Origin: an uncultured Prevotellaceae bacterium
Lineage (GTDB): Bacteria > Bacteroidota > Bacteroidia > Bacteroidales > Bacteroidaceae
DNA length: 64,000 nucleotides
Direction of reading: 5' to 3'
Assembly (NCBI GenBank): GCA_900318775.1
Contig: ONLY01000008.1
Span: 30,092 to 94,091 of the forward strand
Part shown: positions 34,861-44,379 of the stretch, piece after piece
Layout of the letters: every line of letters starts with the position of its first letter
How positions within the stretch are numbered: the first letter of the stretch is position 1
The notes under the pieces: model-generated
Seen by the model: the letters and a program-made list of their open reading frames with translations, nothing else
The model's database searches: none
What the model was told of the DNA's origin: nothing
Program-made: the position numbers and the translations under genes

Positions 34861-35940
34861 CTATTTATGCTGTTCTTTCTGCATCTGCTTCCATTGAGCT
34901 TTGGCTAATTCCTGCATATCCACCACTTCGTCTTTCTCATCCACGATTTCAAACCCAAGCATTGTTTCAATCACATCCTCGAGAGTAACAATACCCCGAA
35001 GCGTCCCATACTCATCTATAATAATAGAAATATGCTCTTTCTTCTCCAGAAGCTTCTCCCAAATAGTAGAAACATCTTCATCTTCAGAGAAAGAAAGTAT
35101 CGGACGGGCCAATTCGCCCAACTGAGTATCAAATTTATCTTCCGCCAACCGCTCCAAGATTTCCTGACGAAGTACATAGCCAGTGATATAATCGCTTTCC
35201 TCACCTTTGTACACCGGAATACGAGAAAAATTCTTAAACTCTTCATCCTGATAGAATTCACGAAGCGTCATTCCTTCTTCTGCCATGCTAACCACTACAC
35301 TCGGAGTCATAATCTCATGCGCAGCCACACTGTCCAACTTCAGAAGATTCTGAATCATGCGGTTTTCTTTCTTTTCCAGCACGCCTTCTTCCGTACCCAC
35401 TGTCACCATTGCAGCAACCTCATCACGCGTCAATGACTCTTGAACCGATGAAGAGCCAAGTACATGAGTGACTTTTTCCAACAACAGCACAAGCACATAA
35501 GTAATCAGCACATACACGTGAATGATGCGGCTTGCGGGAATTGCCAATTTGCGCCAATATGTGGAACCAATCGTTTTTGGCACTATTTCTGAGAAAACTA
35601 ATATAAGGAATGTAAAAATACCAGAAACAGTACCCACGAACACACTTGTTTCATCCGATGCCGAATAATGCGTTGCCGCATAACCTGCCGCTTGAGAGCC
35701 AACAAGTGATGCGCCCACCGTGTTAGCAATCGTATTGATTATTAAGATTGCGGAAATTGGCCGATCTATATTTGCCTTATATTGCTTCAATCGCTGCCAT
35801 CCCTTAGCATTTTGTGCCTCAAGCGTAGTCACATATGACATAGGAGTGGAAAGTATTGTTGCTTCGAGCACTGAACATAGTGCTGAGATAATCAACGACA
35901 GCAACATGTAAATTAACATAAGTGTTATCTGATGGTCCAT
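34861..35940 (-). CDS. CNNM/HlyC-CorC family membrane protein with CBS pair
   Basis: 359 residues. Residues 1 to about 190 form the DUF21 membrane domain with four hydrophobic segments (LMLIYMLLSLIISALCSVLEA and others). The motif LDSVAAHEIMTPSVVV begins a CBS pair (about residues 205-330) ending IIDEYGTLRGIVTLEDVIETMLG. The C-terminal CorC_HlyC domain is missing; the protein stops soon after the second CBS. The family is linked to Mg2+ and other divalent cation export; the older name hemolysin is misleading. No operon partner is evident. Confidence 0.87.
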   Translation of the reverse strand: MDHQITLMLIYMLLSLIISALCSVLEATILSTPMSYVTTLEAQNAKGWQRLKQYKANIDRPISAILIINTIANTVGASLVGSQAAGYAATHYSASDETSVFVGTVSGIFTFLILVFSEIVPKTIGSTYWRKLAIPASRIIHVYVLITYVLVLLLEKVTHVLGSSSVQESLTRDEVAAMVTVGTEEGVLEKKENRMIQNLLKLDSVAAHEIMTPSVVVSMAEEGMTLREFYQDEEFKNFSRIPVYKGEESDYITGYVLRQEILERLAEDKFDTQLGELARPILSFSEDEDVSTIWEKLLEKKEHISIIIDEYGTLRGIVTLEDVIETMLGFEIVDEKDEVVDMQELAKAQWKQMQKEQHK

Positions 35941-36046
35941 GATGCTATTGAATCGTTAATCTTCTCATTCACCCCCAAAATTGCAAAGCGGTCACTGTTG
36001 TCCGCCGGATAACTATCTGAATCCATTGTGAAATATATAGTTTATA

Positions 36047-36709
36047 CTAAAGTTTGTCACCATAAGCTAGGTCTCCCGCATCTCCCAACCCTGGAACGAT
36101 GTAGCAACGCTCATTTAATTCAGGGTCAATCGCAGCACACCATAAGGTAACATTATCATAATCCGCAAATGCCTTTTTGATATAATCCACACCTTTCTGA
36201 GCTGCAATAACGCAACACAAATGCACAGTTGCCGGTACTCCTTTGGTACAGAATGCATGATACCCCAGTTCCAGACTTCCCCCAGTAGCCAACATTGGGT
36301 CAGCAATGATAAGAGTCTTGCCTTCCAAGTCTGGTGAGGCAATATATTCTATTTTAATCCCCACATTCTTGCATTCTTTATCTTTATAGTAGCGATATGC
36401 AGACACGAAGGCATTACCAGCATGGTCAAAGACATCAAGGAAGCCCTGATGGAACGGTAGTCCCGCACGGAATATAGTGGACAGTACTATCTCATTGTCC
36501 GGAGTAACCGCCTTTGCCATCGCCAATGGCGTTTGAACGCTTTTCTCAGAATACTTCAATGTTTTACTGATCTCATAAGCCATCATCTGACCTATGCGAG
36601 CCAAGTTATACCTAAAACGAGCACGATCATTTTGAACCTTCACATCACGCAACTCCGCTACATATTGATTAATGATCGTGTTTTGTTTCGCAAAATTAAT
36701 TACCTTCAT
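36047..36709 (-). CDS. upp: Uracil phosphoribosyltransferase
   Basis: 220 residues, making UMP from uracil and PRPP for pyrimidine salvage. Family blocks are RDVKVQNDRARFRYNLARIG near the N-terminus, VLSTIFRAGLPFHQGF (about residue 76), the PRPP loop LIIADPMLATGGSLELGYHA (about residues 133-152), and the uracil-binding YIVPGLGDAGDLAYG at the C-terminus. A -7 box TAACTTTG lies 55 bases upstream. Monocistronic. Confidence 0.95.
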   Translation of the reverse strand: MKVINFAKQNTIINQYVAELRDVKVQNDRARFRYNLARIGQMMAYEISKTLKYSEKSVQTPLAMAKAVTPDNEIVLSTIFRAGLPFHQGFLDVFDHAGNAFVSAYRYYKDKECKNVGIKIEYIASPDLEGKTLIIADPMLATGGSLELGYHAFCTKGVPATVHLCCVIAAQKGVDYIKKAFADYDNVTLWCAAIDPELNERCYIVPGLGDAGDLAYGDKL

Positions 36710-36763
36710 TGGATATATGATTTACAGGCTTATGCAACCTTTTATTCCTTTAATTTCTTCATG

Positions 36764-36771
36764 CAAAGTTA
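36764..36771 (-). promoter_or_regulatory. -7 element of upp
   Basis: The minus strand reads TAACTTTG, 55 bases before the upp ATG. No clear -33 element. Confidence 0.55.
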
Positions 36772-36866
36772 TAGATTAATTTTCATATTTACCATTTTGA
36801 AGGCATGAAAAAATCTCTTTATCAAAAAAACAGCTATAAAAAGCTCTCTTGTCTCGCTTTTTTGTG

Positions 36867-36874
36867 TACCTTTG
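36867..36874 (+). promoter_or_regulatory. -7 element of the 214-residue hypothetical gene
   Basis: TACCTTTG lies 95 bases before the ATG at 36969, with a T-rich stretch upstream (36858-36863). The rest of the upp-hypothetical gap is AT-rich without other signals. Confidence 0.55.
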
Positions 36875-36968
36875 CACACAAATAATTATATAATTTGTGG
36901 TTTTCCATCCATTTCGGACATAGGAACGACAGACAAAAGCAATTTCATCCATACATTAATATATACAA

Positions 36969-37613
36969 ATGGCTTTATTAGATATTTCCAAAAAGAAGCA
37001 GAAGGAAAACATAGGCGGCATGGAAGATTTCATGACTTTGATTCGCGTGTACTTCCAAAGCGTTTTGGCAGCTAATCTGGGCATTTCGAACTTAGCCGCC
37101 CTTCCTGACCTTCTTACTTTTAAGCGCACACTCCATGTGGCCACCGTCAACAACAGGTTAGGATTAGGAGAGAAAAAGGCATGTGCCAAAATGCTTCAGG
37201 ACCTTTATGGCATCAGCGACAATTTCTTCAAAGAAATAGACCTCAGCATCAAAAAAGGATGTCGTACCCAAAATGATGTAAGCCGATACCTTTATCTCTT
37301 CCAAGGATTCACACAAGACTTGATGATGCTGATTGGAAACCAACTAAAATGGAAGTTCCGAATTCCAGGATTCTTGAAGAAGCTCTTTAAGAAAGTGACC
37401 GACAGCACTGTCCATGACATTCTCACCAAGGACACTTGGAATGACGACAGCACGACCAAAGCCGTTTTCTCCGTACGCAAATACCAGCAAATGCTCGGTT
37501 TCAGCGAGGCTTGGATACAGGAATACGTATACAATCTAATCACTTTGGCAAAAAAGGAGCCTATGCCCACCAATGACGAAGTAGCAAAAGCTGAAGCTAA
37601 AATGAAAAAGTAA
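36969..37613 (+). CDS. Hypothetical protein, probably all-helical
   Basis: 214 residues, family not recognised. No signal peptide or membrane helix. The sequence is rich in amphipathic helices (GGMEDFMTLIRVYFQSVLAAN, LYGISDNFFKEIDLSIKKG, DVSRYLYLFQGFTQDLMMLIG) and ends with a Lys/Ala/Glu-rich tail. A clear promoter box, normal base composition and a good start support a real gene. It lies upstream of the coiled-coil-zapA-rny group but has a separate promoter between them. A cytoplasmic role is likely; nothing more can be said. Confidence 0.75.
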   Translation: MALLDISKKKQKENIGGMEDFMTLIRVYFQSVLAANLGISNLAALPDLLTFKRTLHVATVNNRLGLGEKKACAKMLQDLYGISDNFFKEIDLSIKKGCRTQNDVSRYLYLFQGFTQDLMMLIGNQLKWKFRIPGFLKKLFKKVTDSTVHDILTKDTWNDDSTTKAVFSVRKYQQMLGFSEAWIQEYVYNLITLAKKEPMPTNDEVAKAEAKMKK

Positions 37614-37697
37614 GACGATAGGATGCTGATAATCGGTACAAAAAGCACCTTCCTTTCATCTTTTTCCCCATCTCACGAGAAAAAAAAGCAAAAAAGG

Positions 37698-37728
37698 TTG
37701 GTACTATTCTATCAAATACATATATTTG
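37698..37728 (+). promoter_or_regulatory. Promoter of the coiled-coil-zapA group
   Basis: TTG (37698-37700), a 20-base spacer and TATATTTG (37721-37728), 43 bases before the ATG at 37772. Confidence 0.65.
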
Positions 37729-37771
37729 CATAAAATTGTTGTACCATCCGTGTAAATAAAGCACACGCCTC

Positions 37772-38101
37772 ATGACAACTGAAGAAAGACAGTCTATGAA
37801 GAATTTTGAAGCAAAGGTGCGTCAAGCCATTGCTCAATTTCGTGTGCTAAAGCAAGAAAATGCAGATCTCTATGCAGAGCTAGAGAACAGGGATGAAGAA
37901 ATCAGAAAGCTCAAAGCCTCTTTGGCACAAAGCCAGAACGATTACAACAATCTGAAATTGGCCAAAATGATTGAAGTCAGCGATGCCGACATCAAGGAAT
38001 CGAAGATGAAAATCAGCCGTTTGGTTCGAGAGATTAACAAGTGTATCAATATCTTATCCACCAGTTCCGAAGAGGAACAAGGTAGTGATATAGAAGGTTA
38101 A
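37772..38101 (+). CDS. Small coiled-coil protein upstream of zapA
   Basis: 109 residues. Residues ~10-75 show heptad patterns (VRQAIAQFRVLKQENADLYAELENRDEEIRKLK and following), so a parallel coiled coil is likely. No membrane segment. In Bacteroidetes a gene like this regularly precedes zapA, and it could be a ZapB-like or division-associated partner; that role is inferred only from position and shape. The gap to zapA is 65 bases. Confidence 0.75.
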   Translation: MTTEERQSMKNFEAKVRQAIAQFRVLKQENADLYAELENRDEEIRKLKASLAQSQNDYNNLKLAKMIEVSDADIKESKMKISRLVREINKCINILSTSSEEEQGSDIEG

Positions 38102-38166
38102 GCGAATCATCTTCTTGTAAAACACCATAGACGAAAGATACGCTAACCCCATAATAGTACAAAAGC

Positions 38167-38460
38167 ATGCCAGACAAACTGAGTCTCAACGTCACTATTG
38201 AAGGTATCCGGCTTCCTCTTCAGGTTTCATCCCCAGACGAGGAAAAGATATACCGTGACGCTGCATCTGCCATCCAGCGCCGCATTCAGCGCCTACGCGA
38301 CATGTACCCCCAGATGCCCAATGAAAAGTACTATTATGCAATGGCCATGCTAAACACTGCCGTCGAGGCAGTTAAAGCGACAGACAGACTTGACACACAG
38401 CCTTATGTCGAAATGATGCATGACCTTGAGCAAGAACTTGACACACTTGGAATCAAATAA
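38167..38460 (+). CDS. zapA: Cell division protein ZapA
   Basis: 97 residues. The N-terminal beta part LSLNVTIEGIRLPLQVSSPDEEKIYRDAA and the long C-terminal helix (AMAMLNTAVEAVKATDRLDTQ) match ZapA, which cross-links FtsZ filaments at mid-cell. Its neighbours (coiled-coil protein before, rny after) are the usual ones in Bacteroidetes. Confidence 0.88.
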   Translation: MPDKLSLNVTIEGIRLPLQVSSPDEEKIYRDAASAIQRRIQRLRDMYPQMPNEKYYYAMAMLNTAVEAVKATDRLDTQPYVEMMHDLEQELDTLGIK

Positions 38461-38528
38461 CCCCTGTAACAGTTCTACACTTGATACAGAGTAGCCTTCC
38501 GAATCTGTTACCCCAACAAGAACTTTAC

Positions 38529-38586
38529 GGCACAATTTCAGGTATTCACATAACACATCGTGTGAACGACTTGATTGTGCCTTTTT
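38529..38586 (+). terminator. Two-tier hairpin with T-run after zapA
   Basis: An 8-base-pair outer stem (38529-38536 with 38574-38581) and a 6-base-pair inner stem (38545-38550 with 38561-38566) are separated by a nearly symmetric internal loop (8 and 7 bases), and TTTTTG follows. It may end the zapA transcript, or be the 3' end of a small RNA that fills the zapA-rny gap. A second, weaker stem lies upstream (38466-38472 with 38505-38511). Confidence 0.5.
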
Positions 38587-38611
38587 GTATAACCAAAAAC
38601 AAACTAAACAA

Positions 38612-40132
38612 ATGGATATAATATTAGCAATAAGCATTGCGGTTGGCTGCTTGATTATTGGCAGCGTAATAGGATTTGTACTGTTCCGCTATATCATTAA
38701 GCAGAAGTATAACCAGATTATCAAAGAAGCCCAGATTGAAGCAGAGACTCTCAAGGAGAAGAAGCAGTTGGAGCTTAAAGAGAAGTTCTTGAATCGCAAA
38801 GCAGAACTTGACAAGGAAGCCAATCAGCGCAACCAGAAAATGCAGTCGTATGAGAACAAGCTCAAACAGCGTGAACTGACACTCAACCAACAGCATGAGG
38901 AAGTTCAAAAGAAGATGAATGACATTGAGTCTCAACGCAACAATCTTTTCAAACAGCAAGAGAAGCTGGACGCACTGATTGTTGACCAGCGCTCAAAACT
39001 GGAGGCTATCTCTGGTCTTACTACGGAAGAGGCACGCGAGTCACTCATTGAATCGCTCAAAGACGAAGCCAAGACTCAAGCCCAGCAATATATCAATGAA
39101 ATTATGGATGAAGCAAAGATGACAGCCAATAAGGAAGCTAAGAAAATTGTCATCCAGTCCATCCAGCGTGTCGCAAGTGAAACAGCCGTAGAAAACTCTG
39201 TCAGCGTATTCCACATTGATTCCGACGAAGTGAAAGGCCGTGTCATTGGCCGCGAAGGCCGCAACATCCGTGCTCTTGAAGCAGCAACTGGCACAGAAAT
39301 TGTTGTAGATGACACACCCGAAGCAATTGTCATCAGTGCTTTTGACCCTGTGCGCCGTGAGATTTGCCGTCTGGCCCTCCACCAATTAGTTGCCGACGGA
39401 CGTATTCACCCTGCACGCATCGAGGAAGTTGTCGCCAAAGTAAAGAAACAAATTGAAGAAGAAATCATCGAGACTGGCAAACGCACCACAATCGACCTTG
39501 GCATCCACGGCTTGCACCCTGAATTGATTCGTATTGTGGGCAAGATGAAATACCGTTCATCATATGGTCAAAACCTCTTGCAGCACGCACGCGAGACAGC
39601 CAATCTCTGTGCTGTTATGGCAGCTGAATTAGGTCTCAATCCAAAGAAAGCACGCCGTGCAGGCCTCCTACACGATATAGGCAAAGTGCCAGACGAGCAA
39701 TTGGAAATTCCTCACGCACTTTATGGTGCACAGATTGCTGAGAAGTACAAAGAAAAGCCAGACATTTGCAATGCCATCGGTGCACACCACGATGAAATGG
39801 AAATGACGACCTTACTTGCACCTATCGTACAAGTATGTGATGCCATCAGTGGTGCTCGTCCTGGTGCACGACGCGAAATTGTGGAAGCATACATCAAGCG
39901 TCTCAACGACCTTGAGAATCTGGCTGCCAGCTACCCGGGTGTTACTAAAACTTATGCTATACAGGCAGGCCGCGAACTCCGCGTCATTGTTGGTGCAGAC
40001 AAGATATCCGATAAGGACATTGATACACTCAGTGCAGACATCGCCAAGAAGATTCAAGACGAGATGACCTATCCTGGCCAAGTCAAAATTACGGTTATTC
40101 GCGAAACCCGCGCTGTGGCATTCGCAAAATAA
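38612..40132 (+). CDS. rny: Ribonuclease Y
   Basis: 506 residues. An N-terminal helix ([22 protein letters not shown]) anchors it in the membrane. A long coiled coil follows (about residues 30-190), then the KH domain with [21 protein letters not shown] (about residues 206-226), then the HD phosphohydrolase domain with [19 protein letters not shown] and AGLLHDIGK (about residues 345-355). It starts mRNA decay by endonucleolytic cleavage. A TTG nine codons upstream is in frame, but ATG at 38612 precedes the membrane helix directly. The gap to the capsule-type gene wzi is only 22 bases. Confidence 0.95.
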   Translation: MDIILAISIAVGCLIIGSVIGFVLFRYIIKQKYNQIIKEAQIEAETLKEKKQLELKEKFLNRKAELDKEANQRNQKMQSYENKLKQRELTLNQQHEEVQKKMNDIESQRNNLFKQQEKLDALIVDQRSKLEAISGLTTEEARESLIESLKDEAKTQAQQYINEIMDEAKMTANKEAKKIVIQSIQRVASETAVENSVSVFHIDSDEVKGRVIGREGRNIRALEAATGTEIVVDDTPEAIVISAFDPVRREICRLALHQLVADGRIHPARIEEVVAKVKKQIEEEIIETGKRTTIDLGIHGLHPELIRIVGKMKYRSSYGQNLLQHARETANLCAVMAAELGLNPKKARRAGLLHDIGKVPDEQLEIPHALYGAQIAEKYKEKPDICNAIGAHHDEMEMTTLLAPIVQVCDAISGARPGARREIVEAYIKRLNDLENLAASYPGVTKTYAIQAGRELRVIVGADKISDKDIDTLSADIAKKIQDEMTYPGQVKITVIRETRAVAFAK

Positions 40133-40154
40133 CAATCCCTCATATACAGCGACA

Positions 40155-41672
40155 ATGAAAAAGAATCTTTTTACATTGTTCATCACGATGAGTTTAAGCA
40201 CCTTTGCCCAATCACCAGATTTGGGTAAAGGTGTTACTTTTTTTGCTGAAACATCAGGAACTTTTTCCGATGGCAGCCATGCCCCCTTCTGGCTCACAGC
40301 CAACAGATACGGCCTTTCATCCGTGGAACGCAACTCTGGCTATGTGCGAGGAGGACTATTCCGCAGCACGAAGAATGACTCCACGCGTCGATGGGATGTT
40401 GGTTATGGAGCAGATATAGTCATACCAGCCAACTATACAAGCGACTTCGTAGTACAACAATTATATGCAGATGTGCGCTGGCTGAAAGGAATGCTCACCG
40501 TTGGTCAAAAGCAACAGCCCATGCAATTCAAGAACAACGAATTGAGCAGTGGTTCACAAACCTTAGGCATCAATGGCCGTCCCTACCCTGAAGTGCGCCT
40601 ATCCCTGCCCGACTATTGGGAAATACCCGGAACCAAAGGCTTTTTGTCGTTCAAAGGGCACATCGCATGGGGAATGTACACAGACAACCGCTTTCAACGA
40701 AACTTCACACAGGGCCTGACTGATTACGATCAAAACGTACTTATGCACACTAAAGCCGGATATTTACGGATAGGCAAAAAAGACAAACCTTTTACCGCAG
40801 AAGCTGGATTAGAATTGGCTTCTCAGTTCGGAAGCAAACATTACCTATGCGGCAGTGATGAATTTCAACATAATGGCAGGGATCTATCCGCATTTTGGCA
40901 CGCGTTCATTGGTGGAGGCTCAGACGCCAATGACGGCATCATCAAGAACAACGAAGGCAATATGCTAGGTAGCTGGGTGGCACGACTCAATTATGACACC
41001 AAGTCTGTCCGATTAGGCCTATATGCAGACCATTTCTTCGAAGACCACTCGGCCATGTTCCACATCAACTACGATGGATATGCCTACGAAAATGGGCGCA
41101 TGACGAAAAAGAAGAATCGTTTCTTAGTCTATCCCCTCAAGGACATCATGCTTGGATTTGACATACACTTCAAACGGTGCACTTGGCTGACTGATGCTGT
41201 AGTAGAATACATCTACACACGTTATCAGAGTGGTCCTATTTACAACGATCGCAATGAATACATCACAGATCAGATGGCCGGCATTGACAATTATTACAAC
41301 AACAGTCTCGAACCCGGTTGGCAACACTGGGGACAAACATTGGGCAACCCTTTGTATGTTTCCCCCATCTACAATACAGACCATCGTCTTAAATTTGAAT
41401 GCAATCGTTTTACAGCTTGGCACATGGGACTTGCCGGGCAACCGACAGACGAACTTCATTATCGTCTCCGCATTTCATGGCAAGAAGGACTCGGCACATA
41501 TGATTGGCCCTATATCAATCCCAAACGCAATGTTAGCATAGGAATTGAGGCCATGTATGATGCACATCACATCTATAAAGGAGCAAGTGTGGGTGCAGCA
41601 ATCGGATTTGACCGTGGAGCGTTATTGGGCAACAACACCGGAGGGTGCATCACCGTAAGATTAGAACATTAA
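40155..41672 (+). CDS. Capsule assembly Wzi family outer-membrane protein
   Basis: 505 residues. The signal peptide is MKKNLFTLFITMSLSTFAQS. The family opening follows: FFAETSGTFSDGSHAPFWLTANRYGLSS (about residues 30-57), then alternating beta strands to the end, consistent with an 18-stranded barrel. VGQKQQPMQFKNNELSSGSQTLG (about residues 116-138) is a typical conserved loop. Wzi proteins help attach capsule to the cell surface. It lies 22 bases downstream of rny and 8 bases upstream of a lipoprotein gene, about 0.8 kb before the polysaccharide cluster proper. Confidence 0.87.
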   Translation: MKKNLFTLFITMSLSTFAQSPDLGKGVTFFAETSGTFSDGSHAPFWLTANRYGLSSVERNSGYVRGGLFRSTKNDSTRRWDVGYGADIVIPANYTSDFVVQQLYADVRWLKGMLTVGQKQQPMQFKNNELSSGSQTLGINGRPYPEVRLSLPDYWEIPGTKGFLSFKGHIAWGMYTDNRFQRNFTQGLTDYDQNVLMHTKAGYLRIGKKDKPFTAEAGLELASQFGSKHYLCGSDEFQHNGRDLSAFWHAFIGGGSDANDGIIKNNEGNMLGSWVARLNYDTKSVRLGLYADHFFEDHSAMFHINYDGYAYENGRMTKKKNRFLVYPLKDIMLGFDIHFKRCTWLTDAVVEYIYTRYQSGPIYNDRNEYITDQMAGIDNYYNNSLEPGWQHWGQTLGNPLYVSPIYNTDHRLKFECNRFTAWHMGLAGQPTDELHYRLRISWQEGLGTYDWPYINPKRNVSIGIEAMYDAHHIYKGASVGAAIGFDRGALLGNNTGGCITVRLEH

Positions 41673-41680
41673 AAAGTGGC

Positions 41681-42109
41681 ATGAAAAAACTAATCTATAT
41701 TATCATAAGCCTCATACTCACTTCCTGTGAGCTGGAGATGACGGACAATGGAGCATTGGACGGAAACTGGCAGCTACGCCAAATAGACACACTCTCTACA
41801 GGCGGCACATGCGACATGTCGCGCAGCTATATTTATTGGGCGGTACAAAACCATATATTGCAAGTTAGAGACATTGACAACAACAATCTCATCATTCTCT
41901 TCCGATTCGAGAAGAAGGGAGACCGCTTGACCATCCACAGCCCATATCGTGTTATAATAAAAGCAGAATTGGAGCCCATTGAAGATATCGAACAGCTCAC
42001 TCCGTATGGCATTTTGGGAACAGAAGACACATTCACGTTCGAAAATCTCAGCAGCGGAAACATGACGCTGAAGAATGAATCCTTCAGACTTCACTTTCGA
42101 AAATACTGA
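41681..42109 (+). CDS. Small lipoprotein, lipocalin-like
   Basis: 142 residues. The lipobox LILTSC gives a mature N-terminal cysteine at about residue 17, so it is a lipoprotein. The body (LDGNWQLRQIDTLS, then YIYWAVQNHILQVRD and short beta strands ending FTFENLSSGNMTLKNESFRLHF) has the look of a small lipocalin-type barrel common in Bacteroidetes. The frame extends upstream into wzi, but ATG at 41681 precedes the signal peptide. It probably shares the wzi transcript; a role in surface glycan assembly is a guess from position. Confidence 0.8.
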   Translation: MKKLIYIIISLILTSCELEMTDNGALDGNWQLRQIDTLSTGGTCDMSRSYIYWAVQNHILQVRDIDNNNLIILFRFEKKGDRLTIHSPYRVIIKAELEPIEDIEQLTPYGILGTEDTFTFENLSSGNMTLKNESFRLHFRKY

Positions 42110-42445
42110 CCCAGAACAGTAATAATACACTTAAGTTTCGGAAGTAAAATAGGAAGCAAAAATGGAAGGACTACGAGCTTGCTCGCCTAAGCACCGATCA
42201 GCTCATGAAATTCGCTACGCTTATGGAAGTTTAAAAAGACAATAGCAAGGAGTGAGGAGTTGGAAGTTTTACCTTAGAATGTTCCACTGAACAGTAAATT
42301 ACCGCACACACATAACACACCCTAAGCATCCAACAACTGCGTAAGGGCAACCTGATTGTTTTTTCAATTATTAATAAAATAGTTTCACATTTCCACAATA
42401 AATAACAAGTTTTCACGTTTTACGAATTAGGGAAAGTTAAATTAT
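42110..42445. other. 336-base intergenic region before the fused WecA/GT2 gene
   Basis: No complete gene is seen. A 28-codon frame without a start (about 42148-42231) ends in DYELARLSTDQLMKFATLMEV and looks protein-like, so it may be a gene relic. The right half is AT-rich and must hold the promoter of the fused gene, but no good TAnnTTTG box with partner is visible. Short purine-rich runs (AAGGAGTGAGGAGTTGG) resemble the minisatellite units at the window end. Confidence 0.45.
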
Positions 42446-44323
42446 ATGATGCTAAACTATACCTATATTATTACAGCCTTTACTATCAGTCTCATCTTTT
42501 CATTGATTGGGACTCCATTTGTTGTGAAGATGTGCAACACAAATGGGATTTATGATTTGCCCAATGCGCGCAAAGTGCATAAGCATGCCATTCCAAGACT
42601 AGGCGGTACACTTTTCATGCCATCTTTAAGTGTGGGAATGGTCATCACGCTGTTAATCATGTATCAAGGCATAAACAAAGACTTTGAAATAGGTATTTCC
42701 AACGTGATGATGGTGGTAGGTTCCATCCTCATTTATCTGATAGGCATCATTGATGATTTGAAAGGTTTGAAAGCCTCCCATAAGTTCATCATTCAGACCA
42801 TCGCTGCCCTGTTATTCCCGCTCTGCAACCTGATGATTAGCAACCTGCACGGATTGTTCGGAATCTACAACATCCCTATCTGGGTGGGCTACCCTCTCAC
42901 CGTTTTCATCATTCTGCTCATCGTCAATGCAATGAATCTGATAGACGGCATCGATGGACTCGCTTCTGGGCTCGCATGTCTCATCTTAGGATCATTTGCA
43001 TATCTGTACTTCCAGCTCGAAGCATATCTCTTCTCTCTTATCAGCATCAGCCTCGCTGGCGCCACTCTCGCCTTCTTCTTCTTTAACATGTATGGTAAGG
43101 TAGGAAGCCTTAAGACCTTCATGGGCGATTCTGGCAGCCTATTCCTCGGATACGTCATCGCATATCTGGCCATCAAGTACCAGATGTCACAAGAGCCTAT
43201 TGGTTTCCCTTATCGTGAGGAATCCCTCCTTATCTCCTTCACCCTTGTTTTCATCCCTTGTATTGATGCCATTCGTGTGGCATTATGGCGTAAGTTTAAC
43301 GGCAAAGCCATGTTTGAACCTGATAAAACCCACCTGCATCATCGCATAATGCAGATGGGGCTTGATATGCGCCAAACCCTTGCTGTCATTATCACTCTTT
43401 TCATCTCCATCTGCCTCATCAATTACGGACTGTACGAAGGAGGACTTGAAACAACTTACATCATTGGAATCGATATTGCCATTTATTCAATATTCGTTTG
43501 GACTGTTGTGAGTTTGAATATACAACTCAATGAGTATATATCACAACAAAACAAAATGCGTTCAAAGGTGAAGGTTTCCATCATCACAGTAACATACAAC
43601 AGCGCCAAGACATTAGCAGACACAATCCAATCTGTGCTCGACCAAACCCATCGCGACATAGAATATATCATTGTAGACGGAGCCTCCACGGATGGCACCC
43701 TAGATATTATCAAACACTTTGAGCCAATCTTCAATGGAAGAATGAAATGGATTTCCGAAAAAGACCATGGCATTTATGATGCCATGAACAAGGGCATTGC
43801 AATGGCTACGGGTGACGTGATTGGCACTTTGAATTCTGACGACTATTACACCACCCATGATGTCATTGAACGAATCATAGCAGCATTTAACGAGCCGGCA
43901 CTTGATGCAGTCTATGGAGACATACACTTCATCCGAGACGGAGAACCCAACAAATGTGTTCGCTATTATAGTTCCAAACACTTTCATCCCAAGTGGCTAC
44001 GTTTTGGCATGATGCCCGCTCACCCATCTTTCTACTGCCGCAAAATCATATACCAGAAAGTCGGCCTCTATAAGACCAACTACAAAATTGGCTCTGATTA
44101 CGACATGATGGTACGAATGTTTTGGGTGCATCACATCAATGCACGTTACCTCCCCATGGATTTCGTTACCATGCGGACAGGGGGAGCCAGTACTCGTGAC
44201 ATCCAAAGCCGGTGTCAAATCATCAAGGACGATGTACGTGCATGCCGCGAAAATGGCATCTACACCAATTCCTTAATGATTTGTATGAAATTCTTCTATA
44301 AGATATTTGAACTGAGGATGTAA
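42446..44323 (+). CDS. Fused WecA/MraY-like phosphoglycosyltransferase and GT2 protein
   Basis: 625 residues. The N-terminal ~350 residues are a polyprenyl-phosphate sugar-1-phosphate transferase with about 10-11 helices: GIIDDLKGL (about residue 99), the NAMNLIDGIDGLASG block (about residue 161), FMGDSGSLFLGY and DKTHLHHRIMQMG. Residues ~377-625 are a GT-A domain: VKVSIITVTYNSAKTLADTI, IIVDGASTDGT and TLNSDDYY. It could load a sugar phosphate on undecaprenyl phosphate and then add the second sugar. The junction (about residues 360-376) is in one uninterrupted frame. It converges on the minus-strand capsule operon. Sugars are unknown. Confidence 0.88.
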   Translation: MMLNYTYIITAFTISLIFSLIGTPFVVKMCNTNGIYDLPNARKVHKHAIPRLGGTLFMPSLSVGMVITLLIMYQGINKDFEIGISNVMMVVGSILIYLIGIIDDLKGLKASHKFIIQTIAALLFPLCNLMISNLHGLFGIYNIPIWVGYPLTVFIILLIVNAMNLIDGIDGLASGLACLILGSFAYLYFQLEAYLFSLISISLAGATLAFFFFNMYGKVGSLKTFMGDSGSLFLGYVIAYLAIKYQMSQEPIGFPYREESLLISFTLVFIPCIDAIRVALWRKFNGKAMFEPDKTHLHHRIMQMGLDMRQTLAVIITLFISICLINYGLYEGGLETTYIIGIDIAIYSIFVWTVVSLNIQLNEYISQQNKMRSKVKVSIITVTYNSAKTLADTIQSVLDQTHRDIEYIIVDGASTDGTLDIIKHFEPIFNGRMKWISEKDHGIYDAMNKGIAMATGDVIGTLNSDDYYTTHDVIERIIAAFNEPALDAVYGDIHFIRDGEPNKCVRYYSSKHFHPKWLRFGMMPAHPSFYCRKIIYQKVGLYKTNYKIGSDYDMMVRMFWVHHINARYLPMDFVTMRTGGASTRDIQSRCQIIKDDVRACRENGIYTNSLMICMKFFYKIFELRM

Positions 44324-44379
44324 CAATAGTTTACGGCACCATCCAACCAACCCAACAGGACAAGGGTGCTTGTATCTCC

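Noticed and set aside
42148..42231. Small gene ending DYELARLSTDQLMKFATLMEV
   Set aside because: The last residues look protein-like, but the frame has no start codon before its upstream stop and only 28 codons. At best it is a relic, so it is mentioned only in the intergenic entry.
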